A stretch of 64,000 nt of DNA from Pseudomonadota bacterium (GTDB lineage: Bacteria > Pseudomonadota > Alphaproteobacteria > Geminicoccales > Geminicoccaceae). Where the stretch lies: assembly GCA_030549795.1 (NCBI GenBank), contig JAUQQO010000039.1:1-64000 (forward strand). The letters are read 5' to 3'. Below are positions 1 to 7,532 of the stretch, piece by piece (the first letter of the stretch is position 1; every line of letters starts with the position of its first letter). The notes under the pieces are model-generated. The model ran no database searches, had not been told where the DNA came from, and saw only the letters and a list, made by a program, of their open reading frames with translations. The position numbers and the translations under genes are program-made.

Positions 1-789
1 GAACACCACCGGCGAATGCAAGGGTTCCCCGCAGGTGGGTGGGGGCGGGCCGTCATCGTGGCGGCGGCGCAAGGCCGGATCGCGCGGCAGGAAGCGCTCG
101 GCCGCCGCCTTTTCTTCTGGGCTCGTATAGGTGCCGACCGAAAAACTCTTAAAGCGCACCCGATCGATCCCGATCGCGCGCGCCCAATCCACGATCGCCT
201 CGCGCTGGTTCTCGGAATAGCGGGTGAGCAGCGTCTGCAGGATGCACAGAGGCCGGCCGGGGGAAAGGGCGTTGCGCAGGGCGACAAAGCGCTCGATGTT
301 GGCCTTGGTGCGGGCGAAATTCGAGCGTACCCGATAGCTTTCCTGGGCTTCGGCATCGAAGCCGTCGAGGCACAGGTACACGCGGTGCAAGCCGGCCTCG
401 ATGAGCGCGCGCGACCGATCTTCCGACAAAAGCGTGGCGTTGGTGGACAAAAAGGTCTTGTGACCGGCTGCGACCGCTGAGCGCACGAAGGTGGGCAGAA
501 GCGGATTGACCGTGGGCTCGCCCGAGAAATTAAAGAAGAGTTCGGGCTTTTGCGGAAGGTCGTGAAAGCCGGCGAGGATCGCTTCGAAGACGCGCAAGGA
601 CATAAGCCCGCGCGGCCGCGTCATGGCGATGGTCACGGGACAGACCGGACAGCGCAAATTGCAGGCGTTGGTGACATCCACGACGACAGCCCGCGGCGGC
701 TGCGCGAGTTGGGCGCGCAGTTCCGCAGGCACATCGTCGAGCGCATCCGCTGCGGTCTCCATCGGCATCACGCGTAAAAGCCGCCCCAT
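1..789 (-). CDS. radical SAM protein (C-terminal part beyond the window)
   Basis: Radical SAM enzyme of unknown substrate; such enzymes cleave S-adenosylmethionine at a 4Fe-4S cluster to start radical chemistry. The cluster motif CNLRCPVC (Cys43, Cys47, Cys50, a CxxxCxxC) follows VDVTNA, as in SPASM/MoaA-like members. A later FSGEPTVN stretch corresponds to the usual GGEP region that binds SAM. About 263 residues are visible; the reading frame runs open off the left edge, so any C-terminal SPASM cluster is not seen. The ATG at 789 has no clear Shine-Dalgarno; ATGs at 768 and 762 are alternatives. It lies 28 bp downstream of tctA on the same strand, so it may share that transcript, but nothing links it to transport. 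The family call is firm; the function is unknown. Confidence 0.8.
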   Translation of the reverse strand, partial: MGRLLRVMPMETAADALDDVPAELRAQLAQPPRAVVVDVTNACNLRCPVCPVTIAMTRPRGLMSLRVFEAILAGFHDLPQKPELFFNFSGEPTVNPLLPTFVRSAVAAGHKTFLSTNATLLSEDRSRALIEAGLHRVYLCLDGFDAEAQESYRVRSNFARTKANIERFVALRNALSPGRPLCILQTLLTRYSENQREAIVDWARAIGIDRVRFKSFSVGTYTSPEEKAAAERFLPRDPALRRRHDDGPPPPTCGEPLHSPVVF

Positions 790-817
790 CACAAGGAGGC
801 TGTCGGGCGCGCGCGCG

Positions 818-2323
818 TCAAGAGCGCAGCCCGAAGCGGGCCCGCAGCTGCGGCCACAGCGGCGTGCCGCGCAAGAGGCTGATGATGATGCCGAGCAAGA
901 GGATGAGGGTGATCGGGTGGGAGACGAGCTCGAGTGCGAAGCCGATCCAGCTCTCGCGCACGGCGATCATGGTGCGGCGGAAGTTGGACTCGACGATGGG
1001 CCCCAAGATCACGCCCAGGACCACCGGCCCCAGCTGATAGCCATAGACGCGCAAAAAGTAACCGAAGATCCCAAATCCCACTGCCCAATAGACATCGGTG
1101 ATGTTGTTGTTGATGGCGTAGGCCCCCACCACCGAGAGGACGATCACGATCGGCAACAGGACAGCCTTGGGCACCTCGACGATCTTGGCGAAGAGGCGGA
1201 TACCCGTGAGGCCGAAGATCAACAGGAAGATGTTGGCGAGCGTGAGGTTGCCGACCGTGAACCAGAACAGATGCGGGGTGTCGACCATGAGGTTGGGACC
1301 GGGCCTGAGCCCGTGGATGAAGAGTGCGGCGATGATCACCGCTGTCACCGCATCGCCGGGGATGCCGAGCGTGAGCATGGGAATGAAGGCGCCCCCGACG
1401 GCGGCATTGTTGGCCGCTTCCGGCGCCACCAGTCCCTCATAGGCACCCTTGCCGAACGGACGGGAGGGATTCTTCACGCTCCGCTTGGCGTGATCGTAGG
1501 CCATAAGCGCGGCGATATCGCCGCCCGCCCCGGGCAGCGCGCCGATCCACACGCCGAGGGCAGAGGCGCGCAGGCTCAAGGGGAGATAGCGGAGCACGGT
1601 GGCAAGCGAGGGCAAGACGCGGTCGACCTTTTGGCGGATGACCGGGGCGGAAAGGCCGTGCAGCTGCACGAGCGCTTCGGCGATGCCGAACATGCCGATC
1701 ATCACCGCGACATAAGAGACGCCGCCCAAAAGCGCGCTCGAGCCGAAGGTCAAACGCGGTTGCGCGCTCATCGTATCGAGCCCGACCATCGAGATCAAAA
1801 TCCCAAGCGCGCCGGCGATTATGCCCTTAAGGAGCGATTCGCCGGAAAGCGAGGCGACGAGCAAAAGCCCCATGATACCCAAGAGCATGTAATCGCGCGG
1901 CGCGAAGAGAAGCGCGATCTCGGCAACCAAGGGCGCGCCGATCGCAAGCGCGAGGATGCCCACAAAACCGCCGAAAAAGGAGGCGACGGTGGTGATCCCG
2001 ATCGCCTTGCCCGCCTCGCCGAGCTTGGCCAGGGGATAACCGTCGAGTGCGGTGGCGATCGCTGCGGGCGCTCCCGGAATGTTCAACAAAATGGCGGTGC
2101 GCGCGCCGCCGTACACACCGCCCATGTAGATGCCGACCATAAGGGCCAAGGCTTCGTTGGTGTCCCAGGCGTAAGTGAAGGAAATGAGGATCGAGACCGC
2201 CATGGTCACCGAAAGGCCCGGGATGGCGCCCACATAGATGCCGGCGAAGGTGCCCACTGCGATGAGCACAAGCAGCCGGGGATCGGTCCAGCTGATCAAG
2301 AAATAGCCGAGGGCGGTTTCCAT
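818..2323 (-). CDS. tctA: tripartite tricarboxylate transporter, large membrane subunit TctA
   Basis: Large membrane subunit (501 aa) of a tripartite tricarboxylate transporter (TTT), a secondary uptake system for carboxylates that works with a periplasmic binding protein. The protein is almost wholly hydrophobic, with around a dozen membrane segments. Typical TctA features are visible: the N-terminal GAIPGLSVTMAVSIL loop, LNIPGAPAAIATALDGYPL, and a second similar half with GALPGAGGDIAALMAY and LTLGIPGDAVTAV. The length matches the family. The ATG at 2323 was chosen because it begins the conserved N-terminal hydrophobic segment; the frame stays open upstream, but that sequence is antisense to tctB. 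It follows tctB by 11 bp in an operon whose first gene is a quinate/shikimate dehydrogenase. The substrate is inferred to be an aromatic or hydroaromatic acid, from context only. Confidence 0.95.
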   Translation of the reverse strand: METALGYFLISWTDPRLLVLIAVGTFAGIYVGAIPGLSVTMAVSILISFTYAWDTNEALALMVGIYMGGVYGGARTAILLNIPGAPAAIATALDGYPLAKLGEAGKAIGITTVASFFGGFVGILALAIGAPLVAEIALLFAPRDYMLLGIMGLLLVASLSGESLLKGIIAGALGILISMVGLDTMSAQPRLTFGSSALLGGVSYVAVMIGMFGIAEALVQLHGLSAPVIRQKVDRVLPSLATVLRYLPLSLRASALGVWIGALPGAGGDIAALMAYDHAKRSVKNPSRPFGKGAYEGLVAPEAANNAAVGGAFIPMLTLGIPGDAVTAVIIAALFIHGLRPGPNLMVDTPHLFWFTVGNLTLANIFLLIFGLTGIRLFAKIVEVPKAVLLPIVIVLSVVGAYAINNNITDVYWAVGFGIFGYFLRVYGYQLGPVVLGVILGPIVESNFRRTMIAVRESWIGFALELVSHPITLILLLGIIISLLRGTPLWPQLRARFGLRS

Positions 2324-2334
2324 GGTCGGCCGCT

Positions 2335-2820
2335 TTAAGGCAGAAGAACCTGGAACAGTTCCTGGAACAGGAGGCGAATGACGGCAACCGTGCCGGCTGC
2401 GAGGGCAAGCGCAGCGGGAACGCGGCTCCGCAAGGGGCGCTCGCGCCAGAACGAGCCGATGGCGATGGCGAGGAACAAAAAGGAAGCGCCAACAAAGCCC
2501 AAAAGCTCGAGGCCGATCAGGTAGAGGATCAAGAGCGCGATCGCACTCAAGACCTGAAGCGGCAGAATGGTGGCAGCGAGCCGGCGCAGGCGAACCACGG
2601 GCGGCGGGCGCTCGAGCGGTCGTGCAAAGGCCACGCGCGCGAGCTCGACGAGCAGGCCCAAAAGCACCACGGCCACCATCGCGAGCGGCCCGAACGCAGG
2701 GGACGAGGGCCCGCTCAAGCCGTCGATGCGAGAGGCCTCGCGGCCGAGCACGAGCGTGCCCAGAACGAGCAGAACGGTAAAGGCGAGCTCCCCCGGGTGA
2801 GAAGATCGCGGGCGGTCCAC
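2335..2820 (-). CDS. tctB: tripartite tricarboxylate transporter, small membrane subunit TctB
   Basis: Small membrane subunit of the TTT transporter, 161 aa. It has four hydrophobic segments: one near the N-terminus (FTVLLVLGTLVLG), one at FGPLAMVAVVLLGLL, and a pair in the C-terminal half (LLILYLIGLELLGFVGASFLFLA and AALALAAGTVAVIRLLF), as expected for TctB/DUF1468. The GTG at 2820 is preceded by GCGGAG with about 7 nt spacing, so it is preferred to a longer upstream reading. TctB sequences diverge quickly; the call rests on length, topology and position between tctC and tctA. Confidence 0.88.
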   Translation of the reverse strand: MDRPRSSHPGELAFTVLLVLGTLVLGREASRIDGLSGPSSPAFGPLAMVAVVLLGLLVELARVAFARPLERPPPVVRLRRLAATILPLQVLSAIALLILYLIGLELLGFVGASFLFLAIAIGSFWRERPLRSRVPAALALAAGTVAVIRLLFQELFQVLLP

Positions 2821-2873
2821 GCGCTGTCTCCGCAAGGGGCCCGACCCCGGCTGCGGTCGGGCCCCCACTCGGT

Positions 2874-3884
2874 TCAGATCCGCGGGATGCCGAGCTTAGC
2901 GGGATCCACTTTGGCCGCTCCGGCATCGGCCAACAGCCAGGCGGTCACCGACCGCCAGCGGTTCATAAAGTCAATGGCCGCTTTGCCGGAAATGCCCATC
3001 GGTACGACCCCGAAGTTGGCGCAGAACTCTTTAAAGCGCGGATCGTTGGCGGCTTCGACGAAAGCCTTCTCGAGTTTGGCGATGATCGGCTGCGGCGTCT
3101 CTTTCTTGACGAAGGCGCCGAAGAAAGGACCCCAGGGCAGATATTTGGTGAAGCCGGGCAGGGTCTCGGTGATGGGAGCGGCGTCGAGTCCTTCGATCTT
3201 CTCGGTTGCGATCGCCGCAAGCGCCTTGATCCGCCCGGCGCGGATGCGCTCGCGCGCCGCCCCCCACACCGCGGCCATGAAATCGACGTGCCCGCCTTCG
3301 AGCGCGGTCAAGGCCGGACCGTCGCCATCGAAGGGCACTTGCGTGACCTTAAAGCCCGGCACTTCGGCGGCGAGCATGGCGTGCACGACGAAGGGCAGGC
3401 CACCCACGCCGGTGGCGCCCATCTTGACCGAGTCGGGATGAGACGTGACGTGCGCGATGAGGTCCTTGGCGTCGGCCCAGGGCGCGTCCTTGCGCGCAAC
3501 CAACACCGGTGTGCCGCGGGCCAAGAGTACGAGCGGATAGAAATCGTCATAAGAAAGTTCGGAAAGGCCGAGCACGCCATAGAGCATCGGGTTCTCGGCA
3601 CCGAAGAGGATGTTGTAGCCATCGGCGCGCTGGGAATGGACATACTGCAAGCCGATCACGCCGGTGCCGCCCGGGCGGTTGGTGAGCACGAGCTTTTGGC
3701 CCAGCTTCTCCTCGACGATCGGGGCAACAGCGCGGGTGACGGCATCGGTGGAGCCGCCGGCGCCCCATTGGATGGTGCCCTGCAGCGGGCGGGCGGGGAA
3801 GTCCTGTGCTCGCGCCCCCGGGGCCATGGGGAGCAGGGCGCAGGCCGCAAAAGAAACGAAAAGACGGCGTCGGTTGAGGGTCAT
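2874..3884 (-). CDS. tctC: TctC/Bug-family periplasmic solute-binding protein
   Basis: Periplasmic solute receptor of the TTT system (336 aa), the component that sets substrate specificity. An N-terminal signal (MTLNRRRLFVSFAACALLPM, cleavage probably after GARA) carries a twin-arginine-like RRR, so Tat export is possible. The Bug-family signature follows: FPARPLQGTIQWGAGGSTD, the TNRPGGTGVIG loop and GATGVGGLPFV. The ATG at 3884 has a GGAG upstream. It is 10 bp after the QDH-like gene and 53 bp before tctB. Bug receptors bind many carboxylates, so the exact ligand cannot be read from sequence; the location next to PcaQ-, pcaHG- and quinate-dehydrogenase-like genes suggests quinate, shikimate or an aromatic acid. 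Confidence 0.93.
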   Translation of the reverse strand: MTLNRRRLFVSFAACALLPMAPGARAQDFPARPLQGTIQWGAGGSTDAVTRAVAPIVEEKLGQKLVLTNRPGGTGVIGLQYVHSQRADGYNILFGAENPMLYGVLGLSELSYDDFYPLVLLARGTPVLVARKDAPWADAKDLIAHVTSHPDSVKMGATGVGGLPFVVHAMLAAEVPGFKVTQVPFDGDGPALTALEGGHVDFMAAVWGAARERIRAGRIKALAAIATEKIEGLDAAPITETLPGFTKYLPWGPFFGAFVKKETPQPIIAKLEKAFVEAANDPRFKEFCANFGVVPMGISGKAAIDFMNRWRSVTAWLLADAGAAKVDPAKLGIPRI

Positions 3885-3894
3885 GGAGGGTCTC

Positions 3895-4770
3895 CTAACT
3901 GGTGCTGCCCTCGGCAGCGGCGGCGAAATGGCGGAACATGCGCGCAACATCGGGTTCGCGCCCCGTGAACAGACGGAAAGCCTCGACCGCTTGGAAGACC
4001 GCCATCCCGGAACCGTCGAGGGTGCGGCAACCGCGGGCGCGGGCGGCGCGCAAGAGTTCGGTTTCGAGCGGGAAATAGACGATGTCGGCGACCCAGAGCT
4101 CGGGGCGCAAAAGCGCGAGCGGCACAGGCGTGCCGGGATAAGCCGCCATGCCCACGGGGGTGGCGTTGACGAGACCGTCCGCCCCGCAAAGAGCGGTTTC
4201 GAGCTCGGCACTGGCGCGCACGGTGCGGGCGGGGAACATGCCCTGCATGCGCGCGGCGAGCTCGTGCGCGCGCTTATGGTCCCGATCGAACAGCAAAAGC
4301 GTGCGCACCCCCGCTTCGAGAAGCGCCCAGGCGACGGCGGCACCGCCGCCGCCGGCGCCGATCAGCACCACCCGATCACACGCCACCTCCGGCAAACCGC
4401 GTCGGAAGGCCTCGAGAAAGCCCGTGCCGTCGGTGTTGTGGCCGATCCGTTGGCCTTGTGCGAACACCACCGTGTTGACGGCACCGATCGCCTGTGCCGC
4501 CGGGGCGAGTGCGTGGAGATGGGCGATCACCGCCTGTTTGCAGGGATGCGTGATGTTGAGGCCGTCGAAACCGAACCGCTCGGCCCAAGCCAAGATCGCC
4601 GGCAGGTCTTGAACCCCAAGACCCAGCGCCTCGAGGTCGATGCGGCGATAGACGTAAGGAAAACCCTGCGCAGCGCCTTCCGCCTCGTGCATGTAGGGCG
4701 TGCGCGAGGGGCCGATGGCGGCACCCACAAGACCAGCGAGCCGCGTGCGGTGGGGGCGCCCGAAGTCCAC
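3895..4770 (-). CDS. quinate/shikimate dehydrogenase (QsuD-like, probably catabolic)
   Basis: NAD(P)-dependent dehydrogenase of the AroE superfamily, 291 aa, oxidising quinate and/or shikimate to the 3-dehydro compounds. The substrate-binding N-terminal half has PSRTPYMHEAEG (residues 21-32). This MHExEG form resembles catabolic quinate/shikimate dehydrogenases such as QsuD of corynebacteria more than biosynthetic AroE. Catalytic Lys78 is in NITHPCK and Asp114 in NTDGTGF; the nucleotide loop is GAGGGGAA, and the C-terminal DGSGMAVFQA is conserved. The GTG at 4770 has an AGGGAGG upstream. It is the first gene of the tctCBA operon and lies 83 bp downstream of a PcaQ-like palindrome. A biosynthetic AroE role cannot be excluded, but the neighbours favour catabolism; no 3-dehydroshikimate dehydratase is visible in the window. 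Confidence 0.85.
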   Translation of the reverse strand: MDFGRPHRTRLAGLVGAAIGPSRTPYMHEAEGAAQGFPYVYRRIDLEALGLGVQDLPAILAWAERFGFDGLNITHPCKQAVIAHLHALAPAAQAIGAVNTVVFAQGQRIGHNTDGTGFLEAFRRGLPEVACDRVVLIGAGGGGAAVAWALLEAGVRTLLLFDRDHKRAHELAARMQGMFPARTVRASAELETALCGADGLVNATPVGMAAYPGTPVPLALLRPELWVADIVYFPLETELLRAARARGCRTLDGSGMAVFQAVEAFRLFTGREPDVARMFRHFAAAAEGSTS

Positions 4771-4852
4771 GACCGATTGCCTCCCTGCGCTGTCGCACCA
4801 TTGTGGTAGACGCTCACGAGCGCAGGGGGAAGTGAACGTTCGCAGCAGACCG

Positions 4853-4867
4853 ATAACGGTCGGTTAT
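4853..4867. promoter_or_regulatory. putative PcaQ-type operator (ATAAC-N5-GTTAT)
   Basis: A perfect inverted repeat ATAAC-GGTCG-GTTAT with LysR-type T-N11-A spacing. It lies 83 bp upstream of the QDH-tctCBA operon and overlaps the stop codon of the LysR gene. Published PcaQ boxes in rhizobia resemble ATAACC-N4-GGTTAA (recalled, not looked up), so both half-sites agree although the spacing is one base shorter. Regulation of the transporter operon by the adjacent PcaQ-like protein is an inference. Confidence 0.55.
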
Positions 4868-5808
4868 GCCGTCGGCGCCGGTCGGCTGCGCATCGCCGCC
4901 GCGCGGCAGCGCAGGATGGAAAGGAAGAGCACGAGCGCCGCCGACGGCCGCTCGTCGGCGCGTAGGGTCACGCCCACCGGTCCGGCGGTGATCGCCGTAT
5001 CGAAAGGCAAGGGAGCGAGCGTCCCGCGCTCGAGATCGGGTGCGACGACCCCTTCGGAGATGATCCAAACCGCCTGGGTGCGCGCAAGAAAGGCGCGCGC
5101 GAAGTCGGAGGAGACGGTCTCGATGCGCCGCACCGGCGCTGGGACCCGGTTGGCAATCAGCCAGCGCTCCACGAGCGGGCGGGTGATGTCGCGCCGACCG
5201 GGAACGATGAGCGGGAAGCGCGCGATCGCCGCCGGCAGCGGGTTCTCTTCGGCGAGGAGCGGATGGTCGGGATGCACGACGACCCGCATGGGCTCGGTAT
5301 AGAGCTGTTCGAAGGCGAGGCCGACCATCGCGTCGGGGTCGGCGAGGCGACCGACGACGAGATCGAGCTCGCGGGCCTTAAGGCGCTCGAGCAAGAATCG
5401 ATTGGGACCACTTAAAAGATCGACGACCACATCGGGGCGCAGCGCTCCGAGCTCTTCCACCGCCTCCGGCAACAGCCGCGCTGCTACGGTGGGAAGCGCC
5501 CCGATGCGCAGCATGGTCTCAAAGAGCGCCCCCTCGCGGCGGACGCTCGCCACCCCTTCCTGCAGCGCCGCGAGCGCCGATGCGGCATACGCGTGGAAGC
5601 GCGCGCCGGCCGCAGAGAGGACGAGACCGTGGGCGGTGCGCTGGAACAGCTTGGTGTTGAGGACTTCTTCCAGTTCCTTGATGGTCTTGGAGACGGCCGG
5701 CTGGGTGATGTGGAGCTCATCCGCCGCCCGCCCTACCCGTCCCAACCGCGCCACCTCGAGAAAGCACGCGAGGTGCCGCAATTTGATGCGCGGATCGAGC
5801 ACCGCCAC
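4864..5808 (-). CDS. pcaQ: LysR-type transcriptional regulator, PcaQ-like
   Basis: LysR-family DNA-binding regulator, 314 aa. The N-terminal winged helix-turn-helix reads IKLRHLACFLEVARLGRVG then AADELHITQPAVSKTIKELE. It closely resembles PcaQ, which activates protocatechuate genes in alphaproteobacteria in response to beta-carboxymuconate-type intermediates. The C-terminal two thirds form the periplasmic-binding-protein-like effector domain. The GTG at 5808 has a GGGAGG 8-12 bases upstream; a GTG at 5802 is also possible. It is divergent from pcaHG and co-oriented with the QDH-tctCBA operon, so it sits between two likely target operons, each with an ATAAC/GTTAT-like box at its promoter side. 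Confidence 0.88.
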   Translation of the reverse strand: MAVLDPRIKLRHLACFLEVARLGRVGRAADELHITQPAVSKTIKELEEVLNTKLFQRTAHGLVLSAAGARFHAYAASALAALQEGVASVRREGALFETMLRIGALPTVAARLLPEAVEELGALRPDVVVDLLSGPNRFLLERLKARELDLVVGRLADPDAMVGLAFEQLYTEPMRVVVHPDHPLLAEENPLPAAIARFPLIVPGRRDITRPLVERWLIANRVPAPVRRIETVSSDFARAFLARTQAVWIISEGVVAPDLERGTLAPLPFDTAITAGPVGVTLRADERPSAALVLFLSILRCRAAAMRSRPAPTA

Positions 5809-6127
5809 CTTCTTCCTCCCTGATATGACTTTTCGGTTATCGCAGCTGCTGCGCTCGTCAATGGCGAGCGGGCACGTCTTGGGCTAAGGAGTGGCGGTGC
5901 GGAGCAGGCGCGGGCGGAGCCGGGCTGCGCGCGTCGCGCTTCACAGCGCGCCGACCGCGGCGGCAAAAGACGGGGGTTGGAAGCGGCATCGGGCGCGAGC
6001 CGCTGCCACTCGCGCACACCCGCCCCTAAGCGGCGGACGCGGCGTGGGCAGGCGCGGTCGCTCGCGCGCCGCAAGCGCGCTCGGCTCGGCCTCGAGGCAC
6101 GATGCGCAGCCGCGGGTGAAAGGGGGG
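5809..6127. other. divergent intergenic region between pcaQ and pcaH
   Basis: About 320 bp without a convincing gene. The part next to pcaQ (5820-5860) is relatively AT-rich and carries the PcaQ-like box. The remainder is extremely GC-rich (CGCG-dominated) with no recognisable promoter hexamers or riboswitch, and probably serves as the 5' leader of pcaH. Confidence 0.5.
5825..5840. promoter_or_regulatory. putative second PcaQ-type box
   Basis: ATGACT-TTTC-GGTTAT, 17 bp upstream of the pcaQ start in the region divergent to pcaHG. The right half GGTTAT matches the recalled PcaQ half-site strongly; the left half matches four of six bases. The spacing equals the published N4 form. It could serve both autoregulation and pcaH activation, although pcaH starts 359 bp away. 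Confidence 0.4.
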
Positions 6128-6202
6128 ATGCGGGTGTCTGCGCTGTTCGAGAAGACTCGCGTTCGCGCGTTCGTGCTCGACTTCATGGGCGAGGGGGGAT
6201 GA
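6128..6202 (+). CDS. possible 24-codon leader peptide upstream of pcaH
   Basis: A short reading frame (MRVSALFEKTRVRAFVLDFM plus four residues) starts with ATG behind a purine-rich AAGGGGGG. It ends with a TGA that overlaps the first pcaH ATG as ATGA. The arrangement is what translational coupling would look like, but the peptide matches nothing known to me and could be chance. Confidence 0.25.
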   Translation: MRVSALFEKTRVRAFVLDFMGEGG

Positions 6203-6933
6203 GGATGAAGCAAAAGCTCGAGGCGGTGCGCCCGCGTGATCGCAGTTGGCATCCGCCGGCCTATTTTCCGGATTACAAGACCTCGGTCTTGCGATCGCCG
6301 CGCCTGCCGCTTGTGTCATTCACCGCGACCAAAAGCGAACTCACCGGGCCCGTCTTCGGGCACGGGATGATCCGGCCCACCGACAACGATCTCATCGTCA
6401 ACGGTCGGGTGGACGGTGATCCGATCGGCCCGCGCATGGTGCTGTGCGGCGCCGTTTTGGACGAGGACGGGCGGCCGGTGCCGAACGTATTGATCGAGAT
6501 CTGGCAGGCAAACGCCGCCGGCCGCTACCGGCACGTCAACGACGGCTATCTCGCTCCCCTCGATCCCAATTTCTGGGGTGTCGGGCGTACGCTCTCGGCA
6601 GCCGACGGGAGCTTTTGGTTCCGCACCATTCGCCCCGGCCCCTATCCTTGGCGCAATCGCGTCAATGACTGGCGGCCCTCGCACATCCACGTCTCGCTTT
6701 GGGGGGCGGGGCTCGCCCAGCGGCTCATCACCCAGGTGTATTTCGAGGGCGATCCGCTTCTGCCGCACTGCCCGATCTTCAACAGCGTGCCCGATCCCGC
6801 TGCGCGCGCACGGTTGGTCGCCAAGCTCGTGATGGATGAGAGCCTACCGCACGATCTGTTGACCTGGCGCATCGACTTCGTCCTGCGCGGGCCGCGCCAG
6901 ACCTTCTTCGAGAACCGACCGGAGGGTGCTTGA
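6199..6933 (+). CDS. pcaH: protocatechuate 3,4-dioxygenase beta subunit
   Basis: Catalytic (iron-binding) subunit of protocatechuate 3,4-dioxygenase, which opens protocatechuate to 3-carboxy-cis,cis-muconate in the ortho pathway. All four expected non-haem Fe(III) ligands are present: Tyr110 (AAGRY), Tyr149 (GPYPW), His162 and His164 (PSHIH). The N-terminal WHPPAYFPDYKTSVLRSP and GRPVPNVLIEIWQANAAG are typical of PcaH. The length (244 aa) is normal. The start is ambiguous between ATG 6199, which overlaps a leader frame, and ATG 6205, which has better Shine-Dalgarno spacing. It is followed by pcaG 2 bp downstream. Expression is probably PcaQ-dependent. Confidence 0.95.
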   Translation: MRMKQKLEAVRPRDRSWHPPAYFPDYKTSVLRSPRLPLVSFTATKSELTGPVFGHGMIRPTDNDLIVNGRVDGDPIGPRMVLCGAVLDEDGRPVPNVLIEIWQANAAGRYRHVNDGYLAPLDPNFWGVGRTLSAADGSFWFRTIRPGPYPWRNRVNDWRPSHIHVSLWGAGLAQRLITQVYFEGDPLLPHCPIFNSVPDPAARARLVAKLVMDESLPHDLLTWRIDFVLRGPRQTFFENRPEGA

Positions 6934-6935
6934 CG

Positions 6936-7532
6936 ATGCCCAAGGAAACACCGTCCCAGACCGCCGGTCCTTATGTTCACATCGGCCTTATGCCCGGGGT
7001 GATCGGGATCCCCTTCGAACCCGAGCGCAACTGGAACCGCCTGTTCCGCGACGGCGTGCAGGGCACGCGGATCCACATCGAGGGCATCGTGTTCGACGGC
7101 ACCGAAACACCGGTGCGCGACGCGGTTTTGGAACTGTGGCAGGCGGACGCCCAAGGCCGCTATCCTGGCCACGATACCGATGCCGATCCCGCCTTTTTCG
7201 GCTTTGGACGCGCAGCGGCGGATTTTTCGACCGGTCTTTTCGTCTTCGAGACCATCAAGCCGGGGCCTGTCCCGATGGGCGACGGGCGCGTGCAGGCCCC
7301 GCATTGTTCGCTGTTGATCTTCGCTCGCGGTATCAACATCCACCTCCACACCCGCATTTATTTCGAAGACGAAGCGGAAGCGAACGCCCGCGATCCCATA
7401 CTCGCGCTGATCGAGCAGGAAAACCGCCGCCAGACGCTGTTGGCGCGTCGCACGCTGCGCGATGGTGCCGTGGTCTACCGCTTCGACGTCCACCTGCAAG
7501 GACCCAAGGAGACGGTGTTCTTCGATGCCTGA
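6936..7532 (+). CDS. pcaG: protocatechuate 3,4-dioxygenase alpha subunit
   Basis: Non-iron alpha subunit (198 aa) of protocatechuate 3,4-dioxygenase; it pairs with PcaH to form the active site cavity. It begins with the typical PSQTAGPYVHIGL and contains VLELWQADAQGRYPG, but lacks the HxH iron ligand pair of PcaH, as expected. The ATG at 6936 has GGAGG about 10 bases upstream. Its last 8 bp overlap the start of the next gene, indicating translational coupling. Confidence 0.95.
   Translation: MPKETPSQTAGPYVHIGLMPGVIGIPFEPERNWNRLFRDGVQGTRIHIEGIVFDGTETPVRDAVLELWQADAQGRYPGHDTDADPAFFGFGRAAADFSTGLFVFETIKPGPVPMGDGRVQAPHCSLLIFARGINIHLHTRIYFEDEAEANARDPILALIEQENRRQTLLARRTLRDGAVVYRFDVHLQGPKETVFFDA

Noticed and set aside
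623-2338. Long open frame (571 codons) on the plus strand opposite tctA
   Set aside because: Antisense to a clear TctA gene; its translation is Asp/His/Arg-rich low-complexity text typical of the reverse complement of GC-rich coding DNA and matches no family.
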